NCBI GenBank assembly: GCA_030272155.1
Contig: CP126191.1
Location: 10,438,501-10,502,500 of the forward strand
Source of the DNA: Tetradesmus obliquus
Taxonomy: Eukaryota; Chlorophyta; Chlorophyceae; Sphaeropleales; Scenedesmaceae
Reading direction: 5' to 3'
Length of the DNA: 64,000 nucleotides
The notes below the pieces were generated by a model. It had not been told where the DNA came from. It did not search any database and saw nothing but the letters and a program-made list of their open reading frames with translations. Shown here one piece after another: positions 1 through 14,626 of this stretch (positions within the stretch are counted from its first letter, which is position 1; each line of letters begins with the position of its first letter). A program made the position numbers and the translations under genes.

Positions 1-3333
<3,333 letters not shown>

Positions 3334-5877
3334 GTGGTGTGTTTGGGGCAGCTGCAGATGTGCAAATGGCAACGTAAGTAGTCGGGTTACACAGGCAGCT
3401 CTTACAGGGGCCGTAAGGGTCGCAAGCACTTGAGTGCACGTCTGCCGAGCGACAGTGACGCCAAGTTACTCCGAAACCCTAGCTACCAAGCCCTGATCCG
3501 GCGTAATTCCTGTTTTTACATCGAAAGTTTACCAAAACAGATGTTCACGCTTATAAACGTGGCATAGAGGACCCCATGCGCCTCTAACACGTTGGTGTGC
3601 GGCAGTTGTTTATGTATCCATGCGATATCTTGTGGAGAAGCCGCAAAACACGTGCATTCCGGTTTATACTGCAGGCAAAGTGCAGTGTGCAGAGACTGTG
3701 CTTTACTCGAGACCGTCATTACACCTGCAGGATACTTGAGCAAGTATCTTGGAGATCAAACCAAACGAGGTGCTCCCTTGATGAAGTAGTGCATAAGAAG
3801 AATCGTAAAAGTTGCATGCCGCAACACGCACCAGGACAGCACAAAAAAACTGTCGCTGAAAGCTTCTCTCCTGAGGCAGCTTCACTTGCTGCCAGTGCAA
3901 GCTCAACGCATGACCACATCATGTCATGATGACATGCGACCAGCATGGTGCCAGCAGGCATGCGCTGCATAGTGAGGAAGGTCCCCAACAACACACAGTG
4001 CCACAGTAACCTGCATATGCAACGCACAGACAGCCACTCATTGCGCACTGCAAACGCGGCAGATCCCGTACAAGCAAATTCAAAAGAGCAGTACACTGTA
4101 GCAGCAGTCAGGCATCCAGTGCTGTATACAATTCACAATGGTCATAGCACACAAATGTCTTAGGCAAGCACATGACAACTGCACATGCAGCCCAACGCTT
4201 TCCTTTGCCTAGCAGCCTCGCCCCTTGGCACTCTGCCCCACACCGCGCTGCTGCCCCAAGCGTGGCGAGCAGCACATGCAAGCGCAGGTCAGTGCCATCG
4301 CCACTGTAGCGGCAAACAGCACCCATATGCACTAGCATGCCACCACCAATCTGAACACAGCAGAGACCATGAATCTAAGCGTCATGCGACAATCTACACA
4401 TATGCGCGCGCATCGTCGCACCATGGGTGCCCTGACAGTCACCTGCCTCCTGCAAGTCAAAAGAGCATTCCTTGCTGCCTAATGACGCAGAGCAATGCTC
4501 CGCTCCGCCCATATAGTACACACACACCACTCACAAACACACACAAGCCAGATGAGCCGGTGCTGTACTGTACAGGCGAGGGGGTGTTGCACCCCTCTCT
4601 AGCCGGGACAAGCAAGCCGAGAAACAGCTGACCCCTTTCTTTCTTTTGTAGGAGGGCAGCAGCTCACCAAGACTGCAAAGGCATATAAATGGCTCAGCAA
4701 CATAGGCTGGCAGATAGAAAGAACAGTGCACACGAAACCGCCTCTTGATTCGACCCCTCATCACCACCGCGTACACGTACACTGCCCTGCCTCCCTCTCC
4801 CATCCCGTTGCATGCCAGGCCATGTTTTGCTGGACAGGAGTACAAGAAATCCAGCCAATGAACTGCATGCTGCCACAAGCGGCACATGCACAGCGCAGCG
4901 CCAACACAGCTGTACCCCAGTGCTGTTGCTGCCGGTCGTATGTGCCATCGTGCCTCGTAGCTGCACTATGCCAAGTGGCACCGCGTGCATGTTGCACGCT
5001 CAGCGCTGCACACCCCTCAAGCAGACATGCAGACTGTAGAATACTCATAAGCATGCGCACCATGCAACACACCACGGCAGCACACAGCCTACGCAGTCGG
5101 CACACTCATACCTTCGGCTGATGCTCGCTGCCCGATGCAGCTCATGTAAGACACCTGACGCCACTGCCGGGCGCACTCTGGCCTGCACCAAGACGCATTG
5201 CTATGTCCGAACGCATACCAAACATTCAGTCAGTGCAACAGTCGACTTCACCATGCCAGCGTGCACGCGCTCATATCACTCGCACTGACAGCGGACGGCA
5301 CTAAACCACTGTGCACTGGCCCACTCACCCCATGGCCCCTGCTGCAGCTGCTTATCCCCAAAACTGCCTCGGCCTGAAACGCACCACTGCACCACGTTCA
5401 GCACAGCGGACGACTCCCGGCAGGGCACACAGCAGCTTGCGCCATCGCCCCTCTAGCACATCACCTCACACACACACTGCTGGTTGCATGTAACTCAGCG
5501 CACTTCAAGATAAACCTCACGGCACGCTACAGGCATGTGTGTGGGCCCCATTTAGGCCTCTTGCACACGAGCCCTGCAGATATTCACATACAGTCCTGCA
5601 CTCGAGCTGGGCACCTCTTCTTCTTGACTTCTGTCGACTGAGCTGCACAAATCAAGCAGCCAACTGAGCTGCACGCATCAAGCAGCCACAATCTGCTGCC
5701 CCAAGCACGCCTCAAACTTCTACGCTGCAGCACCCACAGCTTGCTTGCCAATTGGCAGCACAGCTGCAGCAACCCATTCCGAGGCTGGCAAGCACGCACG
5801 CAGGCGCAGCAACGCCCTGCAATGCGCCACAAGCACTCATGCAGACGCAGCTATGCCCTGCAATGTGCCGCATGCGC
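3334..5877. other. Intergenic, HMGCL 3' side to GAPDH 5' side
   Basis: About 2.5 kb between the 3' end of HMG-CoA lyase and the start of GAPDH, both on the minus strand. It should hold the HMGCL 3' UTR and the GAPDH promoter and 5' UTR. Open frames here are short, overlap in several frames and carry no recognisable domain. Nothing else was recognised. Confidence 0.6.
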
Positions 5878-8498
5878 TCACGCAGGCGCAGCGGCGCGCT
5901 TGCCCTGCAGGGCCTTGGCCACGTGGCTCTGGTTGTCCCTGCCCAGCGCTGCGCAGATGAACTCGGAGGCCTCCAGCAGCTTGGTCAGGTCAACGCCGTG
6001 CTTGATGCCCAGCCCGTCCAGCATGTACACCACGTCCTCTGTAGCCACGTTGCCGCTAGCTCCCCTGCAGACAGACAGAATGAGTTGTTTGTTGTTACAG
6101 AGTGGCAGTGAGGGTGAGCCGGATGGCAGTGAGCACACAATGCCGCATGGGTGCGTGACACCACCAGGTGCACTGAGCAAGGCCACGAATCAAGCGGCTG
6201 CCGCATCCCAGTGACTGACAAAGACAACATCAAGCAGTACATGCACAACACAACAAACGAAATTAGCAGCGACTCACTTGGCATAGGGGCAGCCGCCCAG
6301 ACCAGCCACGCTGGCGTCAATCACGCTGATGCCCATCTGCAGCGCAGCCAGGATGTTGGCCAGCGCCTGGCCATAGCTGCAGCCGCAACAACAAAGGCGG
6401 CAAAAGAGCAACAGCAGCACAGCAAGGGCAGCATCACAGCACGGAGGGGCAGAGCTGGGGTGAGAACGCCGCAGAGGGAAGCAGTGTAGCTCCTCACAGC
6501 TGCTGCATGTGGCCAGCAGCATGGCATGCACGACTTGCGTCCACTGGAGTCATCATCCGCCACATGCCATTTCTTTGCAAGCAAGCATTGCATGGCACGT
6601 GCATACACACACACACACACGCAAGCATACACAGCCCTGGTAAACACGCGAAACACGCAGCAAAGCACAGCACTCCTGCCACTCACGTGTCGTGCAGATG
6701 CACGGCCAGCTTCTCACGAGGCACCAGCTCCGCGGTTGCCGCAATGGCGGCAGCAATGGATGCCGGCGTGCCCACACCAATGGTGTCGCTGATGCTGATC
6801 TCGTAGCAGCCCATGTCATAAAGCGCCTTGGCCACCTTGGCAGCCTGAGGTTGAAGTGTCATGAGGTCGTGTAAATGTGTAGCAGCGGCAGAGCAGAGGA
6901 GACAAGCAGCATGAGAGAGGATACAGGGAAGTGCAGCTTGCAGGAAACCCCAGGACCTGGGCACAGGCGGGGGTAGAGAAGAAAGGCAATGAAGCATACC
7001 TATGCTACTGACAGCTGCTGCAGCAGCTGCACGCAGCTCATTTCGTAGCGGCATGCAGTCACAATTCTGCAAGCGCGCATGCATGTATGTTCACCCACAC
7101 ACAGCTGCTACTACAAGTGTCCTGCAAGCAGCAACCCGCAGCTGCCAGCATCGACAGCACGCATCAGCCCCCACCTGCTGCGGCTCCACCTTGCCACTGT
7201 ATGGGCAGCCGACTGCACACGACACATAGCCCCGCACAGGGATGTTGGCTGCTGCTGCAGCCGCCACCACCTCCTTGAAGCGCTCTAAGCTGTCTGCGAT
7301 GCTGCAGTTGATGTTCTTTTGGCTGAAGGCCTCGCTGGCAGCGCCAAATATGGCCACCTCATCCGCGCCTGCTGCTAGCGCACGCTCAAAGCCCTGCAGG
7401 GCAAGAATGACAGAGAGTTTGCAGTTAATAAGCCGCAGCTTGAAGCAGTGGTGGTGCAGCCTAGCTGTGCAGTTGTTCAACTGCGTTGCTGATGATGACA
7501 CAGCAAACTCCTGCCGCTGCTGCTGCTGGTTTCCTGCAAGGGATGCTGAGTCACAAAGTGCGCTGTAGGCTAGCGTAGCTGAGCTGCAAGTTTGCAGGCA
7601 TCTGCCGTACCACCTACGTGGTTATGCTTTTGTAAAGCACGCCAAAGGCAAAGACAGGCCCATGACTGCTACTTCGTGCACATGTCCTGCAAGGATGACG
7701 AATGCTGCTGCTGCTACAGCTGCTCTTGCAACCGTGTATGGCCCTTGCAGGGTCTGCACCCTGACGCTGCTGTTGATGTTACTGCTCGCAGCTGCCAGTC
7801 TATCCATCCTGCAAGTTGCTGCAGGTAGCTGCTGCGCACCTTGAGGTTCGGCGTGAGGCAGGTGTAGCGCACGCCGGCGCGCCGCTGTATCTGCTGCATC
7901 ACCTCGCTGCAGTCTGCCAGCTGCGGCACCCACTTGGGCGATACAAAGGAGGTGGACTCGATAACTGGCAGCCCTGTGGCTGACAGTCGGTCGATGAACT
8001 CCACCTTGGTGCTAGTTGGTATGGCGCCTGGCTCGTTCTGCAAGCCATCTCGCGGTCCCACCTCTACGATTGTGACGCTGCGGGGGAACTGAATGCCTGC
8101 TGGCGGGGGCTGCTGACACCAAGCGCAAGCAGTTGCAGGATAAGAAGGCGCAAGGAGACTGTTAGAGGCTTGAAAAATGGTACTTCAGCAAGCAGCACCC
8201 AAGTGCTTTTCACCACAAGGGCCCAGCAGCAGCATGCCTATAGAATTTCAAGTGCTCTTGCTGCCACTGCAGTGCTGGTCCCTGTTGTGTGGGCCCTATG
8301 CCTTTTATCTGAGTCATTTGAGCTCACCCATGCAGCTGCTGTTGCCAATCCCGCCACATGCTTGTGCTGATGTTGTGCCACTGCAGCGCCTATAGCTCCA
8401 CGCAGCAGGTCTCCTGCTGCAGCGCCAGGCACTGCATCTTTGAGGGCTCCCATGGTTCTTTGAAAACAAAACGATAAGGCAGTCTTGACTGCAGCCAT
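5878..8498 (-). CDS. HMGCL: Hydroxymethylglutaryl-CoA lyase
   Basis: Cleaves HMG-CoA to acetoacetate and acetyl-CoA, the last step of leucine catabolism, normally in mitochondria. Exons: 8498-8328, 8112-7840, 7393-7175, 6844-6687, 6376-6278, 6064-5878; sum 1107 nt, 368 residues, phases consistent. The first 57 residues ([10 protein letters not shown]...) are an Ala/Arg-containing leader fitting a mitochondrial presequence. Family signatures: [11 protein letters not shown] (catalytic Arg78/Asp79), [16 protein letters not shown] block, [28 protein letters not shown] (metal-binding His270/His272), and [11 protein letters not shown] (Cys303, active-site loop). The exon 2 acceptor at 8113 was chosen over a nearer AG because only it keeps frame with exon 1. 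Length matches the family. No exon-edge duplication was noticed in this gene. Confidence 0.95.
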
Positions 8499-9797
8499 GT
8501 CCTTGTCGCAAGCGAGCACAAAGGTGCAAGAAGAGGGCGACGAGATAGAGGCCGGTCAGCCTCTGTCGCAAGGACTAGCCACGCATACTGATCATTTTGC
8601 TATGTGCTCGGCACAATCAGCCGTGCAGCGCTCAGCGATGAGCATCACCTTAGCCAACTTTTTCGACGTCAGCAACAGCCATGTGCCAGAACCTCGCACC
8701 GTTGGCAATCGAGAAACCGAGATGACAACAAGGTCAAAGAAGCATTTTATGAAGTCTTTGATGAATGAAGAAGGCAGACGTATGTACGGCAGTATGCTGG
8801 GACTTCGGCTGAGCGGTGGGCGGTACCTGCCTCTACATAGCAGACGCTCGGCTGACCTGGGCAGCTGACAAGCAACAGGGTGTCTATATTTCAGCCTAAA
8901 GTCAACAGTGAGGCGGCCAACAAAGCCGTGGGCAAGCCTGTTTGTTCCTTAGCCGGTCATTGCTTTCAAAGTCTGCACCAAAGTTTGTGCTTCAAAGTTT
9001 GTGTGGAGGGGCAGCAACAACCATGAGCAACAGAGCATTTTTTGCCATATGTTTCAATCTTCATGTTGAACCGAGGAGCTTGCACTGGTATGCTGTCTGC
9101 AAACCTGCACTGTTGCTACTGCTACACACTTTCCACTGGAGTCTGTGTAGATCGCTGTTTAGCAGCATAGAGTGCATGTGAATTTCGTGTGAGTTTGCAG
9201 CGGTGCAGGCAAGTGGTTGTTGCTGAAACCAGCACTTCACACAAGCTCTCAGAGCCATGGACTTTCAAAGTGTGGTCAGTGACAAGAGGTCGCACCAGGT
9301 CCTGACCAGGTCAGGCACGTTCCAACAAGCTCACGGGTGGCTGCTGCAACTGCAGATGATGTCGGACGCTGATTTTATCCGGTTTACGTTGCTGACCTAC
9401 TCCAAGCGACAGCTCTAACCTTGCTCATCAAGTTGACAGTTGCATCGTTTGGAGCTTTTTCCGTTAGGCCGGGTGTCTGCACACATACAAGCTGTGTTTT
9501 TGTAAAGCCTGATAGACATTCAGCCCGTCCTACTGCTCTCCTCCAGCGATTCACCGAAGCAGCTTCTGCACCTCCCCACGGGATTGCACAAACTGCTCCA
9601 CAGCGGCGTTCACATGCTAAGCGTCGTATAACTGATCAGTTCCAAGCCTTCTCTGTGCTGGCAGCAGCCAGCTGTGGGCCACACCTGGCAGCAGCAACAG
9701 CAGCAGCAGCACCGCTGTCCTCAGCAGCACCCAGCAGCACTCAACTCCAGCCATTGCAGCAGCAGCAGCAGCTGCAGCAGCAGCATCAGGAGCAGCC
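8499..9797. other. Divergent intergenic region between HMGCL and the Kir-like gene
   Basis: 1.3 kb separating two divergent start codons, so it should carry both promoters. The frame from 8485 to 8868 has no recognisable domain. From about 9690 the sequence becomes CAG-rich and leads into the Kir-like ATG as probable 5' UTR. No TATA box or other element could be assigned with confidence. Confidence 0.55.
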
Positions 9798-12714
9798 ATG
9801 AATAAAGTCAACAACATCGCCTCCAACCTGGTGTCGCTGCGCAACAAGCCGCGGGCCAGGCCTAGCGGCGAGCGGCCTAGCCTGGTGGACCGCAAGCGGC
9901 CCTTCTTCACAGGCGTGGACCGCTTCGGCATCAACAAGTGGGCCACCTACCTGGGGGACCCCTTTCACACACTGCTCAACCTGCCATGGTGCGCGGAAAG
10001 AGCTCAGCAGCAGCAGCAGCAGGGATATGATGACAGCTGGGCGCTAGAAAGCCGGCAGCGCAGCTGCTGAGCGCTTAGCAGCGCAGGACTGGCAGCGCAA
10101 GCAATCAGCAATTAGCAGGACAGCATCGCAGGTGCTAACCGCTTAGCAGTGCAGGACTAGCAGCGGCGCTCGGCCCCTTTTCCCCGCTGCTGACTGCTTG
10201 GTGGGCTGGCAATGCAGAAGCAGTGGAGTGCGCCAGCAGGCAATGTGCAGCAGTTTCGATATGTGTATGTGGTAGCTGCACAGCGCCATAGCACCGGTGG
10301 CGATGCTGCACTTGATAGTAGCATTATGTTATCTGTCTTCACACAGACGGTTCCGCTGCGTTGCCAACCAAACCCCGCAGGTGGAAGTTCATCATCATCT
10401 TCTTCACCACCTACGTGCTGCAGTTCTGCGGCTTTGCCGCCATCTTCCTGGCCTTTTCGAACGACTGCATCAAGGGCATCGACGGCAGCTTTGCGCACGC
10501 GCTGTGGATGAGCAGCCGCACGGCAAGCACGCTGGGCTTCAACCAGATCTACCCGGAGGTGACCTGTGTGGGGCCAAACCTGGTGGTCATGATCCAGGTG
10601 GGGGGGCCCGGCTATCTGGGCATGAAATCAGAAATCCTTCATGCTTGTTGTTTCTTGGAGAGCCTGTGACGACCAGCAACACAGCTAGCAATCTTCGGAG
10701 CTTGCTATATGGGGTAGCAAGAAAGGCAGCTAGTATGCGCCTGCTTGTGCTGCTGCGTGCTGCTGTGCGGCAAGCACGCTGGGCTTCAACCAGATCTACT
10801 CGGAGGTCACCTGCGTGGGGCCCAACCTGGTGGTCATGATCCAGGTGCGGGGGCCCGAAGAGAGTAAACTCTGGTGGAGGGTAACCTCTCTTAGGTGCTG
10901 TGTATGGTGTTGTAGAGCCCATGATTGTTGGCAGCAGGGCTGCTGCTGTTTGGCAGTCGTTAGTTGCGGTAGCAGCCAAACCAGCTGCACGATGGTGCAC
11001 ACTGCTTGGCTGTCGCACCTGACCATGCCAATTTCGTGCCTATGAAAGATGACTGCAGGTGTTCGTGGCCAACATGGTGAACTCCAGCATGTCGGGGCTT
11101 AAACATGTCAGCCTTAGCATGCTGCTCGTAAGCATGGCCTCTGCATTCTTTGTTACCACGCCTGCAGGTGATCGTGGCCAACCTGGTGAACTTCATCATG
11201 CTGGGCCTGGTGTTTGCGCGCTTCTCCGCGCCCTTCAAGCGCGCCAACAGCATCCAGTTCAGCAGCCTCTGCACCATCACCAGGCACAGCAGCGGCTACT
11301 GGGCACTTACTTTCAGGTGGGGCGGCAGGCTGGCGGGGGTTGACACCAGCAACGGAAGCCGTCTGCTAGTGCATGCAGCAGTGGTAGGTGCAGCAGCAGC
11401 AGGTGCAGCAGCAGGCACAGCAGCGGCTACTGGGTGCTCACCTTCAGGTGGGGCGGCAGGCTGGCTGGCTGGGGCTTGATTGGCTGGCTGAAACCAGCAA
11501 GGGAAACTGAGTGCTAGTGCTGCAGCAGTGGTAGGTGCAGCAGCAGCAGGTGCAGCAGCAGGCACAGCAGCGGCTACTGGCCGCTCACCTTCAGGGGTGG
11601 GGCGGCAGGCTAGCTGGTTAGCTGGGGCTTGGGTGGCTGGGAATGTGAGTGCTAGTGCATGCAGCAGCGGGAGGTGCAGCAGCAACAGGCACAGCAGCGG
11701 CCACTGGGCGCTCACCTTCACATGTGACGGCTGGCTGGCAAGGGGCTGCAGGCAGAGGCGGGCGCGCATCAGCAGCAGCGCATGGCAGCTGCACAGCTGG
11801 CGTTGCGAAGCATGAAGCGCGAGTCCGGCATTAGCGGGGACTGGCGTGGCGCAGATGCGCTGGCAAGCGTAGTGCAGTTGGCTGCAGCTGCAGCAATGGT
11901 AGCTTGTGTGTCTGGTGTTGACAGCTGTGCTTTCTGATGCGCATGCTGTGCAGGGTGGCCAACATCCGCAAGCATCAGCTGCTCAAGCCTGAGATCAAGG
12001 TGCTGGTCACAGCCATCGACTCCATCACACCCAGGTACGCTGATTTCAAAGTCGTGGCAGGCACAAGGCCACAGCGGAAGATGCTGAATGTACATGACTG
12101 CTTGCAGCAGGCTTGCGCGACGCTGGGAGGTTTGTATTGCTGTGCATGTAGTAGTATACACAACCAGACGTAATTGCTGCTCCTGCTGTTTTGCGTGTCG
12201 TGCACACAACACAGCACCTAGGCATTGCTAGTTCTACTTCCGCTGTGCGGTATGTGTGTTATGCATGGGTGCTGCACAGCAACCACATGTCGTAGCACTT
12301 GGGCGTTGCTGCAGTTGTGTGCAATACGTCGTGCTGGTTATTGTCTGCTGCTGCCGCATTCCAGCAACTACGTGTTTGAGTACCTGGACGTGGAGGCTCG
12401 GGAGATGCAGCAGATGAATCTGCAGCTGGGCTTCCCCGCGCACGTGGTGCATGTGATCAAGCCGGGCTCGCCGCTGTTCAACCTCAGCCTGCAGGTGCGC
12501 GTGTTACATGACGCGTTACATTACAGTATGTGTTGCCTCATTGTCAGCCTGTAGGTGCACGTGTTGTGGCGTGCTCGACAATGCTGCTGCTGTGACTTGT
12601 GTGTTTGCTGCTCTGCTGCTGGCGCTGCCGCCCCCGCAGGAGATGGACGCACGCATGATGAAGGTTCTGGTGTTTGTGGACGGCAACTCAATGCCGCTTT
12701 GTGCCTGTTTCTTG

Positions 12715-12745
<31 letters not shown>

Positions 12746-14105
12746 GCTTGCAGGAGATGGATGCGCGCATGATGGAGGTGCTGGTGTTCTGTGGACGGCA
12801 ACTCAATGCTGCCTTACGCCTGTTTGTTTGGCTGCGCCTGCGCCTGCTGCTGCTGCTGCTGCTGCTTGCAGGAGATGGATGCGCGCATGATGGAGGTGCT
12901 GGTGTTTGTGGACGGCATTGATGCCATGACCAGCAAGGCCATGCAGGCGCGCCGCAGCTACCAGCCCGCAGAGATGGCCATGAACCAGCAGGTGGGAGCA
13001 GCGCGCTGTTTGGCAGGCACACCGGCAGACACCAGCAAGCAAGCGAGCAGCGTACTGTATGACACACTGCAACATGTGACCCTAGCCATGCATGCGTAGC
13101 TCCTGCCCTAGTCTGCTGATCAGGCCAGCGCTGCAACTCCTCCAGCGCTTCAGTTAGTGCAGTACACTCTGACCAGGGCAGCTTGTCTTGCACGCACAGT
13201 GCCTGGCCTGACGGCTAACTGCCTGCCGATCTATTGCGGTTTTGCCTGCTGTGCCGCCTTGCCTGCAGTTTCTGGACCTGCACTTGGAGATGCGTGGAGG
13301 CAAGCTGGGACTGGACTTTGGCCAGTTTGATGCAACCACCTGCAGCACAGGTGCGGCGCCCGGCACTGTTTTTAAGCAATGCAGGGCTTGCGGTGTCTTT
13401 GCATGTGCTGAAGACAAGCAATTATTGCAAACATGGTGGCAGTGGTGGTGTTGACCGGCTGGCTTTAGCTGTGGCAATGTACCTGCTTACAAATTATCCT
13501 CCCTCGCCTTGTGTATCACTACAATGCCACCATGGTAGTGGCCACTATTGATGCATGCCAGGACATGGCCTTGCAACTCAGCAACTAGTGCATCACATCC
13601 CAGGCCCCAGCATATTTTAGGCCATGACCTGTGGCTATGCAGCTCACCTATCTAGTGAAGCTGCTGTCTTACAGCACTGCCTGTTCCTGCTACCTGCTGC
13701 TGCAAACATCTGTTGCCACCACCGTCACCACCAACCCCAGGTGACCTGCTCAACGAGTACCAGGCCTCCCCCCACCTGCGCGGCATGAACATGCCCGAGG
13801 TGCAGCACCACATGCAGCACATGCGCCACCTCACCTTCAAGCGACTCACAGAGCAGGCCGCCAGCAGCAGCAGCAGCAGCCTCGCCAGCAGGCCGGCGCC
13901 AGTAGCAGTGCCGCCAGCAGCAGCAGCAGCAGCAGCAGGGGTAACAAGTGGCAGCGTGCAGCAAAGGCTGGCAGCCGGCCTGCCTGGCCAGCCACTGGCC
14001 TCATCACCTGCTGGTGCTGCTGCTGCTGGTGTTGGTGTTGGTGCGGGTGCTGCTGGGCTGTTTACAAGCGTGGAACTGGGCAACATGCGCAGCTCACAAT
14101 CTTGA
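9798..14105 (+). CDS. Inward-rectifier potassium channel-like protein (Kir family)
   Basis: Membrane protein with two transmembrane helices, a pore loop and a cytoplasmic immunoglobulin-like C-terminal domain. Exons: 9798-9988, 10381-10597, 11168-11316, 11954-12034, 12365-12494, 12872-12991, 13269-13350, 13741-14105; sum 1335 nt, 444 residues, all phases match. Residues 45-66 form the slide-helix region, TM1 about 66-90, pore loop about 103-120, TM2 about 130-152. The cytoplasmic part has Kir-like blocks: VANIRKHQLLKPEIKV (cf. VGNLRKSHLVEAHVRA), IKPGSPLFNLS (cf. IDEDSPLYDLS) and MTSKAMQARRSY (cf. ATAMTTQCRSSY). The filter reads TLGFN at 114-118 in place of TIGYG, so K+ selectivity is uncertain. 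The tail after about 340 is low-complexity Ser/Ala. Introns 2, 3 and 5 carry partial copies of neighbouring exon edges. Confidence 0.85.
10768..10846 (+). repeat. Copy of Kir exon 2 3' edge
   Basis: About 78 bp, nearly identical to 10519-10599. It includes the pore-filter codons and the donor CAG|GTG, and lies 170 bp downstream in intron 2. It differs at a few mostly synonymous positions, with Pro to Ser in the IYPEV segment. Confidence 0.9.
11053..11091 (+). repeat. Copy of Kir exon 3 5' edge
   Basis: Repeats the acceptor CTGCAG|GTG and the first ~30 nt of exon 3 (real acceptor at 11167). Reads VFVANMVNSSM instead of VIVANLVNFIM. Sits about 115 bp upstream of the real exon start. Confidence 0.85.
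11413..11745 (+). repeat. Three copies of Kir exon 3 3' edge
   Basis: Copies begin near 11413, 11560 and 11687 and repeat the block at 11282-11340 (coding RHSSGYWALTF plus donor and GGGGCGGCAGGCTGGC). The first keeps a good AG|GTGGGG donor, the second has an inserted GG, and the third has lost the GT. Confidence 0.9.
12637..12815 (+). repeat. Two copies of Kir exon 6 5' edge
   Basis: Acceptor plus about 55 nt of exon 6 (EMDARMMEVLVF) appear at about 12637 and 12750 before the true exon at 12872. Both decoys retain GCAG|GAGATGGA. They then diverge: the second has one extra T that shifts frame. The last copy alone continues into the rest of the exon. Confidence 0.9.
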
Positions 14106-14538
14106 GGACTCATAGGGTTGGCTGCTGCTAGCTGCGGAGCTTGAAGCGTGTTTGCGGCACTTGCGTACTGTTGCTGCACTTGAGTCCTGCTAGGACAGGC
14201 AGGGCACAATGTGTCAAGAACAGCAGCAAGGTGTGCATTTCGGGGGTGCTGAGCTTTGCTGCTGTTAGGCGTGCTGCTTTGGATCATCCAAAGCATGATG
14301 CTGCTGGGTGTGTGCAGACTGCCGGCACATTGCGACATGCAGAGATGTGACGCGGTGTTCTGGTGGTGGCACAGCATGCTGCAACCTGGCGCCTGGCACG
14401 CGGCAGCAGCCAGGAAGCATATGCATTAATGCAACCGCCCCAGCTGTGCCCACATTCAGCCTCCGCAGCAGCTGTTGCAGTATCAAGAGTTACAACAGCC
14501 ATCCAGGAACAGCAACGAGTGGTGTGATCCGTGCGCAT

Positions 14539-14626
14539 TGTAACAGTTGCTCAAAATTGGCTGCTGGCCATCGGCTGCTGGCCCGTGGGCTGAAATGCTG
14601 CTGGGCTCACCTGCTTGAGTTTGTAA
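14539..14626 (+). terminator. Possible polyadenylation signals for the Kir-like gene
   Basis: TGTAA, the usual chlorophyte poly(A) element, occurs at 14539-14543 and 14622-14626, about 430-520 bp past the stop codon. The motif is only five bases, so chance is quite possible. Confidence 0.3.

Noticed and set aside
8485..8868. 127-codon plus-strand frame between HMGCL and Kir
   Set aside because: Overlaps HMGCL exon 1 on the other strand, lacks domain features, and adjoining frames are equally open.
10768..11091. A duplicated alternative pore exon of the Kir channel
   Set aside because: The copies cover only exon edges; no acceptor opens the first copy and no donor closes the second, so they cannot form a mutually exclusive exon.
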